Shown piece after piece: positions 22,680-33,205 of a stretch of DNA of 64,000 nt (positions are counted from its first letter, which is position 1; each line of letters begins with the position of its first letter). The stretch is from positions 1-64,000 of the forward strand of contig QNGE01002729.1 of assembly GCA_008508345.1 (NCBI GenBank), written 5' to 3'. This DNA comes from Paragonimus westermani. Its lineage: Eukaryota > Platyhelminthes > Trematoda > Plagiorchiida > Troglotrematidae. The translations under genes and the position numbers were made by a program. A model generated the notes under the pieces. That model ran no database searches and was not told where the DNA came from. It worked only from the letters and a program-made list of their open reading frames with translations.

Positions 22680-23180
22680 ACCAGGGAATACTCCAGTGAT
22701 TATACCGTAGGGTCAAACACCTCTAGAGGCACTTTCGTGAAGGAAAACTGTGTCGCTCACTTGAAGATCACGCGAAGCTTCCAACCACTTAGGTGTAACT
22801 TGCAGCTGGGGTAGGTATTCACTCCGCCGTCGTTTCCAATACACACTAGATAAGTGCTGTTCTTGTCTCCAGCCTTTGGTGTAACGTTCGCACAGTGTAA
22901 CCTCATCTGTACTTAGGTCCATATTCGAGCGCAACACCGGCAAATCACTAAGAAGAAGTACCTGGGGACTATCTGGATCATCATAAACAGGCACGAGTGG
23001 CCTATCGTTGACGATTCGTTCAACTTCCACAATGTAGGGGGTAAGTGACTGTTCATTCATCACCTGCTGTTGTGTTACCGACGACAGAACTTGTCTCAAT
23101 GTTCGGACCATTCTTTCCCAAGCCCCGCCCCGATGACTTGCACCCGAGGGATTAAAATACCAATTCCTTCCAACACACAC
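22680..23180 (-). pseudogene. BEL/Pao integrase C-terminal half (copy 2)
   Basis: A 155-codon frame (23180-22713). It begins near the integrase catalytic Glu region with NPSGASHRGGAWERMVRTLR, where the E of WER is the third catalytic residue, then continues with EVERIVNDRPLVPV and a C-terminal domain typical of BEL/Pao (QLQVTPKWLEASRDLQVSD). It follows the frame holding YSDNG after a short interruption at 23180-23190, so integrase is split. It would insert element cDNA into the nucleus-held genome if intact. Confidence 0.82.
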
Positions 23181-23188
23181 TGGCCCAG

Positions 23189-23954
23189 TTATCGCAGCCT
23201 TCTTTTCAGCTTCACGTCTGCTCCAACAAAGTTGGGACCGTTGTCACTGTAAGTGGCGTCTGGCTTGCCCCGCCTTCCCAAAAATCGCACCAGGGCCATG
23301 AGAAGTGAGTCCGCAGACATGGAATGGGCCAGTTCAATGTGAAGGCCCGAGTCCGTAAACAGGTAAATGTGCAGCCACACCGTCTGAGCTCGATTCTTCC
23401 AATACGCACCTTGAATGGGCCAAAATAATCCCCCTACAGTAACTGAATGAGTAACCGTCCGTCGACGCTCTCATCGATGAAATTGGAGCCATCGTTTGAG
23501 TGCACTGCTCAGCATAAACTCTTTTACAATGACAGCACTCACTTACCACTCGTTTATCAGCCGCCATACCTCTTAAAATCCAAAACCGCCTTCTGATGCT
23601 GGCAGGTACATGGAAGGCACTCGTAAGCCCTTCGGACTCGTGATAGTGACGTATCAAAGAACTTGTGGCAGCACAGTGACTGGGAATATTCACCAGGTCC
23701 ACACCGTCTCCATTTTCTGATCGGATTCTACCGCCAAAATGCAGTGTTCCATCCATCAACGCTGGCAGCAATCTTTCAAGTCTACCCACATTACGAGGAT
23801 TTACGGTGGGCGATCTCAGGATCCTGAGTTCCTTGGAGAACTCGCGCTTGTGCACGAGCTTTACTAGTTTGAGACAAAAGGCATTGATTTCGCACGTGCG
23901 AAGGGTTCCTACTCTGATTGATGCGTTTTGTCCAGTGGATATAACCTTGGACAC
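23189..23954 (-). pseudogene. BEL/Pao integrase N-terminal zinc domain and core (copy 2)
   Basis: The minus frame 23954-23334 holds a pol tether and the HHCC zinc-binding domain (YHESEGLTSAFHV, then RRFWILRG, then SECCHCK). It runs on in another frame (23380-23189) with GLHIELAHSMSADSLL and YSDNGPNF, which carries the second catalytic Asp. The first catalytic Asp (DYFG-type motif) lies in the damaged stretch between the frames. At least one frameshift separates the zinc domain from the core. Canonical Asp in YSDNG and Glu in the next frame are both kept. Confidence 0.82.
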
Positions 23955-23958
23955 AATG

Positions 23959-24345
23959 TTAACGTAACGTGATAACCAAGCTATGGCTAGTGTAACTTGG
24001 TACCAGCTGGTCCAGTATGAAATTAAGGTCCGATTTTGTGGTAATCGTATGAGTGCGCCTAATCTCGTGGTCTTCCTTCAACAGGCACAAGGTTGGCATA
24101 TTCTGCCATTGTTCTTCTGAGTTCAACAAAAAGCTGGGATCCCGTAACCAAAGGTTCATCTCCTGGTCAAGGCCTGTGACACTCCCCCAGACGCCACATC
24201 GACCGGACTTAGTTCTGAGGGCACATGTCTCCACCGTGAGACAGAAGTGAGGTCGTGGATGAGTCCTACACGACTGACAACTCAAGTTGCTAAACGCGAT
24301 TATGTGTTCTGTAGGTAATGCAATACTACAGTAGAATCTGTCCAT
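23959..24345 (-). pseudogene. Pol RNase H to integrase linker (copy 2)
   Basis: Frames here include MNLWLRDPSFLLNSEEQW, matching the BEL/Pao block after RNase H (W-L-x-G-P-x-FL), preceded in another frame by PSELSPVDVAS where the usual motif is NPADLASRG. The region overlaps the first copy of the duplicated segment 24166-24537, so frames that cross position 24537 are artefacts. Decayed and not functional. Confidence 0.65.
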
Positions 24346-24537
24346 AGTAAAACGTTACGTATTATAGTCAAGTCACGAATAAGGAAGTTCATCGGCTTGG
24401 ACGATGAAACGCCTGCCTTTATCTCCATATTGTTGTGCAATATCCATCTATCTTGTCTCCACGGCGAACCTATCGCGAAGTGACCATGCCTGGGTATTAC
24501 ACTGCTACCAGTCATATTCAATGCTCGCTTGTCCTTN
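24166..24537. repeat. First copy of an exact 371-bp duplication ending in a single N
   Basis: 24166-24536 is repeated at 24538-24908 with offset 372 and no difference I could see; a lone N at 24537 separates the copies. A single-base gap flanked by perfect overlap is what unmerged contig ends look like, so it is probably not biological. Confidence 0.85.
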
Positions 24538-24908
24538 GTCAAGGCCTGTGACACTCCCCCAGACGCCACATCGACCGGACTTAGTTCTGAGGGCACATGT
24601 CTCCACCGTGAGACAGAAGTGAGGTCGTGGATGAGTCCTACACGACTGACAACTCAAGTTGCTAAACGCGATTATGTGTTCTGTAGGTAATGCAATACTA
24701 CAGTAGAATCTGTCCATAGTAAAACGTTACGTATTATAGTCAAGTCACGAATAAGGAAGTTCATCGGCTTGGACGATGAAACGCCTGCCTTTATCTCCAT
24801 ATTGTTGTGCAATATCCATCTATCTTGTCTCCACGGCGAACCTATCGCGAAGTGACCATGCCTGGGTATTACACTGCTACCAGTCATATTCAATGCTCGC
24901 TTGTCCTT
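24538..24908. repeat. Second copy of the exact 371-bp duplication
   Basis: Repeats 24166-24536, starting GTCAAGGCCTGTGACACTC and ending GCTCGCTTGTCCTT. After 24908 the sequence continues uniquely (CACAGAAAGCTC). Confidence 0.85.
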
Positions 24909-25814
24909 CACAGAAAGCTCTTTGTTTTCCAAAGTGCATTCGCCAGTGTAATCCAACTCATATATCCTTCGGATCGAATCATCTAACGATACCGGACGTA
25001 ATCCAGTGAGGTCGACACAGTGTTTATTCCAGGCTTCGTTGCGACATGGACCTCGGAGGCTCCAGCCTAAAATGGCCTTATTGGCATCAGGCTCATTGTT
25101 GCTTCCCAGCCTCTGCTCCAGCGCCCAATTTGTTTCAGGGACATCGCGTCCTATCAAAATCCTCACAGTATTTCTAGTTAAACCCTTGAAGGGAACACCC
25201 TTCAGGTGCATCCATCTATCTACTTCTGATTGGTGGACAACGTCAGCCTGAGTCAGTGACAGCTGTTTCAACGTATAGACTGAATCAGCTGTGATGGAAC
25301 GCTCCTGATTCAACGATTGCAACTCAATCGATACCTTATTGCAAGATGCTGCAGAAGTTCCGTGTAGAGTACGGAACACCATCTGGCAGAGCTGTCCCCG
25401 CCAACCTATCGTCTTTGCAATAAATTCATCCGGCAATATAGTGTCAGACCTGTTATCCAGAAAGGCATACGTTTTCACTGACGCTTCCGGGCCAACCAAC
25501 CCGATCGGGACGGATCCTAGACACATGCGGTTTACATTGGACGTAGCACCGCACAAGGGTGACTTTGTCATCTCTTCTTCGCCCTGTATGGACTTATCCT
25601 TATGGACCAACGTATGATGGCTTCGACCACAACCCGGTACCACACATCGTATCTGTACTTCACAAGACTTGGCAACATGGTTCGCTTTTAGGCAAACAAA
25701 ACAGCGTCCGATGTTCTTCAGCATTGCTTTGCGTTGCTCCAAAAACTGACCGCTGAACCATCCGCAATCGGATATATCGTGATTGCCCTTACAAACCGGA
25801 CACTTCAAGTTCAC
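24672..25814 (-). pseudogene. BEL/Pao zinc knuckles, protease and truncated pol (copy 2)
   Basis: A 380-codon frame. Residues 5-17 and 38-51 are cysteine knuckles; CFVCLKANHVAKSC is a clean C-x2-C-x4-H-x4-C nucleic-acid-binding motif of gag. The aspartic protease follows at about residues 97-200, its active-site region reading FLDNRSDT (normally D-x-G-S/A), so the glycine after the catalytic Asp is lost. The frame then enters the start of RT (PRHGHFAIGSPW) but jumps within about 35 codons to an RNase H motif (LWTDSTVVLHYLQNT): the catalytic RT core is missing. It cannot be autonomous. Confidence 0.85.
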
Positions 25815-26309
25815 CTTCTCGTAAGCACACCTACTTGGACGTTGTACCCCGAGTATCTGATACCAGAATATCCAGAGGATGGTGGGTTACTCGTCCTGGT
25901 TTCTGATCGAGCGGCCAACTGACCATACTGACTAGCACTGACAGCCACTCTTTTCTCTACAAAACGTAACAAATCGCTAAAAATAGGTTCCCTCCCGCAC
26001 TCAGTTATACCCTCGGCAACTTCTGCCCATCATCCCCGCAGATGGTAAGGCAATTGCTTGACTACTTTAATGAGGTTTGTTGTGCAGTTTGGCTCTGCAC
26101 CGTAATCTAGCTGCATTAACGTCGCATGACAGCCTTTCATTTGGCCGGCAAATCCACACAAGCCATCAACGTCGCCAGCGACTAACCTATGGCCCATAAA
26201 AACCTGCTTACTTACCGTTTGTATATCATGTCGGCGGCCAAACTGCTAGTGCAAAATCCTCATAGCCTCTGAGAAACCCACCTCTCTTTGCAAGAGCGCC
26301 CCTTTTGCC
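25815..26309 (-). pseudogene. Gag C-terminal region, frame-broken (copy 2)
   Basis: Between the long gag frame and the zinc-knuckle frame. Near 25980-26050 a minus frame contains EVAEGITECGREPIFSDLL followed by FVEKRVAVS, which fits the BEL/Pao gag region upstream of the knuckles. Stops and frame changes are frequent. Confidence 0.5.
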
Positions 26310-27185
26310 CTACCACGACAATAATGCAACAACTAACTTGTCTACCACGTTACCTTCAAAATTTCTGAGAAAGGTGAAGTAGTTCTTCGGGGACCCATCG
26401 AAACTATTCACCCCAATTTTCGGAAGACTAGCTTCAAGAACCAAAGGTCTGAGAGCCCGCTCTAACGACTCGACGGGGTCTAACCAAAAGGGGTTTGTTT
26501 CGGAGGCCCTCGATTGACCAGGGTAGCGTGGTGTACTAAACTTAGAACCGGCTGTCGGGACGGGCTCAGATTTCGCGGCCCTACCCTGTCTTTTATGGGA
26601 TTCGAGCAGTCTACGTCTCAGTTCTAGCTCCTCTGCCTTCAAGATCAGCTCTTCCTCTGACAGGTCATCAAAAACTTCATTAGAAACATTCATCAGAGCA
26701 CGATAAAGCAAAACGAGCAAAACAGCATTGGATTTGGACACACTCTCCATCTTCTCCGGTGGGGCTACCACCGTCCCTATCGCTATCCCTGGGCCGGATC
26801 CCTGCTTAGTTCTAGGGGCCCCAAACAAAAAGCAATCATGCTCAGCAGCACTCGATTCATGTGGGACTATAGCATTTAAAAAGTTTTCAGAATTACTCAA
26901 AACATTTGGCATGAAAGGATTGTTCGTGAATTTTGAAGAAGTAAAGTTGCTAGAAAGGAGGACATCGCCGTAGTTTGGGGTATTCAAATGATTCTGGTCC
27001 AACATGGGAAATGGTTCGTGGGACATTGTAGCAACCTCGATTGGTAAAGAAGTGCTTGATCGTCCGGTATAAAAACGCTCGTAACGGGTGGCAGGATTAG
27101 CCCCAATAACGTCATGATTGTTAGGACCGGTGAAACCTTCCACGATGTCCGACTTCGTCATTCTTGCAGAAGAAAGGGATTCCAT
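26310..27185 (-). pseudogene. BEL/Pao Gag N-terminal part (copy 2)
   Basis: A 291-codon frame beginning at a real ATG about 75 bp inside the LTR end, the expected gag position. Residues ~170-205 are a charged helix (EEELILKAEELELRRRLLES) likely to form a coiled coil, followed by a Pro/Ser linker and then the start of the retroviral-type capsid fold (LEASLPKIGVNSFDGSPKNY, with F-x-G-D/S-P-x-x-Y/F). Gag would assemble the cytoplasmic particle. The frame ends early, within capsid, so the copy is truncated. Confidence 0.7.
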
Positions 27186-27260
27186 GACTGGATTGCGTTC
27201 TTATTTGTCCTTGTTAGGATGCAAACATCTCGGTCAGATGTTGAGGAATTCGAGTACTAT

Positions 27261-27850
27261 TGAATCGTTTGCTGACGATTCAAGTTCGCACCGAGTTACG
27301 CGTAATCTGTTGATCCAGTAAATGCCTCTCAATATTCAACGACAGAGATAATCTATCCTCGGAACGGTTGGCGAGAAGGCGCTCGTAATAACTGGATTTA
27401 ATACGGTACCAATCGAATCAATGTACAAGAAAATTGTCTCTCACATCAAATGTGAAAATCCTCAGAAATCAAAAAAAACAAAGTGCCTCCACAACAAATC
27501 GACAACCAGGCACCGATCAACAATAGTGGACGATAAAACGGGTTGAGCTCACTCAAACAAATGGTCATTGGCTTCATCATAGCAAAACGGCTTTTCATGC
27601 ACCGAGAAACGACGGAAATCATAAGTTACTCAAGGAAAATTACGGAAGAAAAATGTCTAATTTCGGCATTTAGAAGTTTACAGGGTTCGGACAAGGTAGG
27701 GGTGAGGAGAACGGTCAAAGAAAGTGGTGTAAGAACAAGGATGAGTAACGTGTTTCGTTTGAGGAAGGGAGCAAAGCGCAGGGCTACCTTTCAACATCGA
27801 GCAAACTTCAGCAATCTCAAAATAACGCAAAAAACTCGACAAAATCAACA
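27261..27850 (-). repeat. 5' LTR of BEL/Pao copy 2
   Basis: About 590 bp aligning almost throughout with 50452-51060 in reverse complement. On the minus strand it starts TGTTGATTTTGTCGAG and ends ACGATTCA, so it has TG...CA termini. It would carry promoter and polyadenylation signals, none of which I can pin down. The 103-codon frame at 27543-27854 is also open in the solo LTR, which only reflects LTR similarity. Confidence 0.78.
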
Positions 27851-29327
27851 GTAACCGCTGTGATAATCACATCCGAATGTTTGAGTTTACACAGCAGCGT
27901 CAGGTTCAACTTCAGCCTACGCAGCCAAATGAATTAGTACCAAGTTTTTGACAGCGCTGTCTGTAGGTGAGCGAAGAAGAATATTCTAATAAGCCTTTGG
28001 TCAGCGATCGTTGAAGGTTTTCTAACACAAGCCTATGAGACTTGCGTAGATGACAGTAGATGAAATTGCAATACTCGAGTTGAGGTCAAGCACACATTTT
28101 GTAGAGCGTCAGCTTCACATCTGGTAGACTGAACGTCTTTTTGGTACAGCCTAGTGTTCTTCTAGTTTTTGCTACCTGGAAGCATGTTTGTTCAGAGAAA
28201 TTTAAGGAGTTTGAGTACCGTATTCCTAGATCTCTGACCGAAGTAACAATATAACACCCATCTAGTGAGAGGAAGCCGTTAGGTAATTTACGACCATAAG
28301 TGATGATGTTCGATTTGTTCGCTGAAAACGACATCAGCCATGTTCTGCACCACAGTTGCAACGACGCTAGGTCCTGTCGTATATTTTGTAGGCAGAAATT
28401 GATGTTGCTGCCCTAGCGGAATGTGTGAACGATTTTGATATCACCAGCAAACAGAAAGGGTTTGCCATGTATAATAGCGTCGCATAAGTCATTCATGTAC
28501 ATTAAGGAAAGCAACGGACCCAGAACGTTTTCTTGGACCACCTCACTAGTCGCTGGTTTTGATGTTGTGTAGTGTTCTCTTATTTCGACTGTTCGGGTGC
28601 GACCTTCAAGATATGACGACAACCAGCTATACAAGGGATCTTGTATGCTAAAAGATGCTATTTTGATCAAGAGGCGCTTATAAGGCACACGATCAAAAAC
28701 TTTTTGAGTGTCCAAGAGTATGATAATTACCGCATTTTCTGCGTCAACGGACGTCGATATATGAGTTAAGATTTCCAGCTGACATGTCATACAAGAGCGT
28801 TTATTAAGGAAACCGTGCTGTGAAGGGTTTATAAGGTTTTGTTTCCTTAAGAACTCGACCATGTGCATCTTTATTATCCTTTCAAAGATTCTCGAGCAGA
28901 TTGACGTGTGGTTAATGGGACGATAGTTACTAACGTCCTGCCTCGGACCACTCTTGTAACGAGGCGTAATGATTGAGGTTTTCCACTGAGGAGGTAATGT
29001 GCTGTATAAAAGTGATAGGTTGAACAAATTGAGTAAGATGTTGGGTGTATCCTCACCTGCCTGCTTCACGACCATTGGTGGGATACCATCTGGTCCAAGG
29101 TGGATTGAGAGCTTAATTCTAGCTAACTGTGAACGAACACTTCGAACATCGATTAGAACGTTACTCAAAACTTTATCTGTTTTCGACAGTATGTTAGCAG
29201 GTAATGAGGTGCTTTCTGTGCTAAACAAGGCAGCGAATTGTGAGTGAAAGATGTCGCACATTGCTACAGGGTCACCGACAACCGCTTTGTCTTTGAGAGT
29301 GATAATTCTTATGACAGCGTCCCTCAT
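27851..29327 (-). pseudogene. LINE reverse transcriptase (copy 2)
   Basis: The 304-codon frame 29327-28413 holds GPDGIPPMVVKQAG, VSNYRPINHTS, SQHGFLNKRSC, motif A with Asp kept (IILLDTQKVFDRVP), and the catalytic box as FAGD where FADD is expected, so one catalytic Asp is Gly. The frame then shifts to 28361-28086 (MSFSANKSNIITYGRKLP; VRDLGIRYSNSLNF) and, past a stop, to PQLEYCNFIYCHLRKS down to 27851. About 60 percent similar to the copy at 8297-9934 by eye. Dead. Confidence 0.83.
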
Positions 29328-30130
29328 GGAATTTTCTCCGTCTCAATAGTTGCGCTAATTTTGTGCATCTATGTTCACTATTGAGCGCGAGTTTTTCTTC
29401 GGTTACTGGACGGAGTTGAGTCTGACGTTCTATGTGTTCAAACAATTTGCTTATTTGCATCACCAGGGGAAAGTCTAGGGTTCTTCCGTACCTCGACTTA
29501 AACATTTTAAGTCTGTTGATCTCTTTCGCAGTAAGGATATCACCTTGTACATACGAGCCAACACGTTTTGGTTTAACGGGGGCCAAAACGTCGGTAGAAA
29601 ACGTTAGATGTCTGATAAATTTTCCGGCTTCTATACTTGGGTCTGATATGCGAAAGAGGGTATTCAAATTTAAAGATCTTAGTAGGGAGAAAAATGCATT
29701 CCAATCAATGGATTTGATTGGACGGTAAAATAAAACTCTCGGTTTGGAAGCCATGTTGAAATCAAGCAGACATTTGACGACATTGTGGTCGCTTTCTGGA
29801 AATTGTTGCAGAACAAATATCTCAACAGACGAAATACCAATGGTACATATATGATTCAAAATATGCCCCTTTCTGGTGGGCGTTAGGACATGTTGGTTCC
29901 AATCATTCAGCTGAATGCATGAAAGGAATTCGGCCTGGTTTGCAGGAGCAGAGAATGAGGTCTAGGAGACATTTGGCATGTTAAAGTTTTCGCCTACTAG
30001 TTTGTGTTCACAAAGCATGTTGGGCACATGGTTCATTTTCTTCATGAGTTCACTCAAATCATTTCTGGCAGTTTAGGCGGTCTGTAGATGCATCCTATAA
30101 GTAACTGAGAGAATACTGCGGACATTTCCC
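29272..30130 (-). pseudogene. LINE endonuclease remnant (copy 2)
   Basis: The frame 29859-29272 begins at ICTIGISSVEIFVLQQFPES, with DH following, matching the SDHN active-site block of the plus-strand copy at ~7900-7970. Further upstream (~30040-30130) a broken frame contains IGCIYRPPKLPE, equivalent to LGCVYRPPNATQ there. The intervening D-x-N block is scrambled by stops. Non-functional. Confidence 0.72.
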
Positions 30131-30140
30131 GTTTTTGCGC

Positions 30141-30508
30141 ATATTTGTACGCTGCAGTTTGCCAACTGGCGTATCTCACGTTCGGAGCTACATAAAAATC
30201 TTAGTACTCCTGATAGAACGACGAATCATTCGCCGAAAGTACGATCACGTTTTCCCCTCAATATGCCCAATTCGCAAGATTGACATACCTTGCCAATTCG
30301 ATGACCTGGATTTCAATTTTATCACATCAGTAATTCTCCACTGCGCGCAGCAGTGTTCAGAATCAGACATTATTGTTTTATTCACTGCGCCCTCGGGCTA
30401 GGCAACCCTTTGCTGACAAGTGAGTCAGACTCTTGAGTCACTGACTCGAAGTCCCTTCCGCAGCATAAACGACCGGGAAGTATCAGAAGTTATCGTTCTC
30501 TCAACAGT
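30141..30508. other. No recognisable gene; borders the N gap
   Basis: The 88-codon plus frame 30135-30401 shows no motif. The sequence ends in the assembly gap. Confidence 0.4.
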
Positions 30509-31457
30509 NNNNNNNNNNNNNNNNNNNNNNNNNNNNNNNNNNNNNNNNNNNNNNNNNNNNNNNNNNNNNNNNNNNNNNNNNNNNNNNNNNNNNNNNNNNN
30601 NNNNNNNNNNNNNNNNNNNNNNNNNNNNNNNNNNNNNNNNNNNNNNNNNNNNNNNNNNNNNNNNNNNNNNNNNNNNNNNNNNNNNNNNNNNNNNNNNNNN
30701 NNNNNNNNNNNNNNNNNNNNNNNNNNNNNNNNNNNNNNNNNNNNNNNNNNNNNNNNNNNNNNNNNNNNNNNNNNNNNNNNNNNNNNNNNNNNNNNNNNNN
30801 NNNNNNNNNNNNNNNNNNNNNNNNNNNNNNNNNNNNNNNNNNNNNNNNNNNNNNNNNNNNNNNNNNNNNNNNNNNNNNNNNNNNNNNNNNNNNNNNNNNN
30901 NNNNNNNNNNNNNNNNNNNNNNNNNNNNNNNNNNNNNNNNNNNNNNNNNNNNNNNNNNNNNNNNNNNNNNNNNNNNNNNNNNNNNNNNNNNNNNNNNNNN
31001 NNNNNNNNNNNNNNNNNNNNNNNNNNNNNNNNNNNNNNNNNNNNNNNNNNNNNNNNNNNNNNNNNNNNNNNNNNNNNNNNNNNNNNNNNNNNNNNNNNNN
31101 NNNNNNNNNNNNNNNNNNNNNNNNNNNNNNNNNNNNNNNNNNNNNNNNNNNNNNNNNNNNNNNNNNNNNNNNNNNNNNNNNNNNNNNNNNNNNNNNNNNN
31201 NNNNNNNNNNNNNNNNNNNNNNNNNNNNNNNNNNNNNNNNNNNNNNNNNNNNNNNNNNNNNNNNNNNNNNNNNNNNNNNNNNNNNNNNNNNNNNNNNNNN
31301 NNNNNNNNNNNNNNNNNNNNNNNNNNNNNNNNNNNNNNNNNNNNNNNNNNNNNNNNNNNNNNNNNNNNNNNNNNNNNNNNNNNNNNNNNNNNNNNNNNNN
31401 NNNNNNNNNNNNNNNNNNNNNNNNNNNNNNNNNNNNNNNNNNNNNNNNNNNNNNNNN
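30509..31457. other. Assembly gap (949 Ns)
   Basis: A run of N. It probably hides the 5' part (endonuclease) of the RTE LINE that starts at its right edge. Frames that span it are meaningless. Confidence 0.99.
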
Positions 31458-32674
31458 ATGAAAGCGTGCTGTGAACAGGCACGCTCCGAAGGAGCTGTTC
31501 AGTTTCGACAGAACTGGATTTCCGTCACGTCGATGAATCTTATGAACAAGCGTCGCTCTATCCCACCTGGTTCTGAATATGATGACGACCGTCGAGAACT
31601 TAAATGCAAGCTGACTGAAAGCTTGCGCAAAGACCGTGAGCACTACTTGGTCCAACAATCGAAAGAGCTTGGAAAAGCCTTTTTATCTGGGAATAGCAGA
31701 ATACTTTTTTCCCTGATCCGTTGTTGTACGGACCGTCAAGTCGGTGTAAGTGAGACCATATGTAAAAAAGATGGTTCACTTATCATCAGTCAGTCGCGCC
31801 GACTTGACAGGTGGGCTGAACATTTCGAAGAACAGTTCAGTTGGCATCAATCAGATCATGTGGACAAGGGAACTCAATTGGTCAGCTGTTGCATTCCAGA
31901 CGGTCCTCCGTCGGAAGTGAAAGTGGTCCTGGAGCTCAGGTTATTGAAGCGCAGTAAGGCTTCTGGACCAGACCTCCTCTTTCCTTCTCTTTTCAAGGAT
32001 GGTAGAGTGATGTTGCTATCAGAATTGACAAAACTTCTACAGACGATCTGGGAGACTGAACAGGTACCTCGTGATTGGTGCCTATCAACAGTCATCCCAT
32101 TTTTATAAAAGAGGTCCGGAGGCATCACTTTGGTGTCTGTTGAGTCCAAGTTACTCACCGGCCTCATTTTAAGTCGGCTCACCAAGTCCAGAGAAAGTCA
32201 GATACGCGAAGAGCAAGCAGGATTCAGGTCCGGTCGGGGGTGTGTTGATCACACTTTTACCTTGCGACGGATCTTGGAACATCAGCATTCATATAGGAAG
32301 CCGACAGTGGTGGTCTTTTTGGACCTGAGGGTTACTTTCGATTCCGTTGCTCGTAACGTTTTCTGGCGCTGTCTCCTTCGCAAGGGAGTATCAGAAAAAT
32401 ACGTGAATCTATTGATATCACTGTACGCTCACTCTGCGAGCAGAGTGAGAGTTTATGGACAACTGTCTCGGGCGTTCATCACTCCTAGTGGTGTTTGCCA
32501 GGGGTGTCCGATTTCACCCTTCCTGTTCAATTTTGTAATGGACGACATTCTGGATGGTGTGCTTCGTGAATCCAGTGGGCTTGGTGTTGAGCTTCTTCCT
32601 GACGCTAGATTGGCCGACCTGGAGTAGGCGAACGATATTGTCTTACTTAGCCCCTCTGCCGAAGATATGCAGAC
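31458..32674 (+). pseudogene. RTE (SR2-type) LINE reverse transcriptase, upstream half
   Basis: RT of an RTE-clade LINE, responsible for target-primed reverse transcription. Blocks in order: a linker with DRRELKCKLTESLRKDREHY, KDGSLIISQSRRLDRWAEHF, LKRSKASGPD, a stop at 32106-32108, EEQAGFRSGRGCVDHTFTLR, motif A as VVFLDLRVTFDSV with Asp kept, and GVCQGCPISPFLFNF. The catalytic YADD is destroyed: a TAG at 32625-32627 replaces Tyr, and 32631-32633 encodes Asn instead of Asp. At 32674 the frame is cut by a BEL/Pao insertion and resumes at 39034. Confidence 0.9.
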
Positions 32675-33205
32675 TGTTAAATCAGCGGGAGGAACGAAAT
32701 ATGCGTCCTAGTAGCCTAGTCTTACGCACGGTCTGGGCTGGATATATATGTATATATATGCCTTAAAATGGGCAGAGGGCAGAAGATTATACGTAAATAT
32801 ATATATAGATATACCGATATCGGACGTGGTCCTACAAATTCAGCAATAACCAATTTTAATATGCAGCAACTTACGACCAGGTTTACAAGCGCATACAACA
32901 GTGCAGCAGAAACGTGACAAAGTGTCCGATTAATTCCAGCGGTAAAACATGCTGTGGGTTACAGTTACTCATATAAACAAATATGGTAGAATATGGTAGA
33001 AATTGAAGTATTAGTATGAGAGCCGAATACAGTTCAATTGTTCACGTACGATGTAGTGTTTATGGAAGGGAAAAAATTTCACCGTATCAAGCAGTCAGGA
33101 GTAAGAGAGGGTATTACAAACGGAAGTCGAGTAAATTCGGAGATGAGGGCATACTACTGTCAACTTGTGAGTAGAAGAAAGTGAAATGTGAAATAGGAGT
33201 TCACA
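32675..33205 (-). repeat. 3' LTR of BEL/Pao copy 3
   Basis: Pairs with 38506-39033. Starts TGTTAAATCAGCGGGAGG and ends GAGTTCACA on the plus strand. Contains (TA)n-rich tracts near 32745-32815 that vary in length between the two LTRs. The polyprotein stop (33201-33203) overlaps the LTR edge. Confidence 0.95.

Larger units (their letters stand above)
22680..27850 (-). mobile_element. BEL/Pao LTR retrotransposon with RT deletion (copy 2)
   Basis: Minus-strand order: LTR 27850-27261, gag from 27185, zinc knuckles and protease from 25814, a truncated pol in which the start of RT joins directly to RNase H, then integrase to ~22680, then a partial 3' LTR. Frames are broken in several places. An assembly overlap at 24166-24908 duplicates part of pol. 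The LTR at the right end abruptly interrupts the LINE at 27851-30140, so this element is younger than that LINE. A related solo LTR is at 50452-51060. Confidence 0.85.
27851..30140 (-). mobile_element. CR1-like LINE, 3'-interrupted (LINE copy 2)
   Basis: Same family as the LINE at 5641-10100, on the opposite strand. Endonuclease remnants occupy about 29270-30130 and RT 27851-29327. The RT C-terminal block is cut exactly where the BEL/Pao LTR begins (27850/27851), and I did not find the missing 3' piece on the far side of that element. The ORF1 region is absent or lies past 30140. Confidence 0.82.

Noticed and set aside
24300..24717. Frames crossing the N at 24537
   Set aside because: They join the end of one contig copy to the start of the repeated overlap, so the junction peptide does not exist.
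27543..27854. 103-codon frame also open at 50437-50760, looking like a conserved small protein
   Set aside because: Both lie in copies of the same LTR and are nearly identical because the DNA is. A third, diverged LTR-end copy at 22.0-22.3 kb keeps a related frame only in part. No start context or domain supports a protein.
30420..32108. 562-codon frame spanning the N gap, and long minus frames over the same gap
   Set aside because: The open stretch is created by Ns; only the part after 31457 is real sequence (RTE RT).
32740..32820. TA-rich tract as a stand-alone microsatellite or promoter
   Set aside because: It is part of the LTR and recurs in the partner LTR at 38570-38645.
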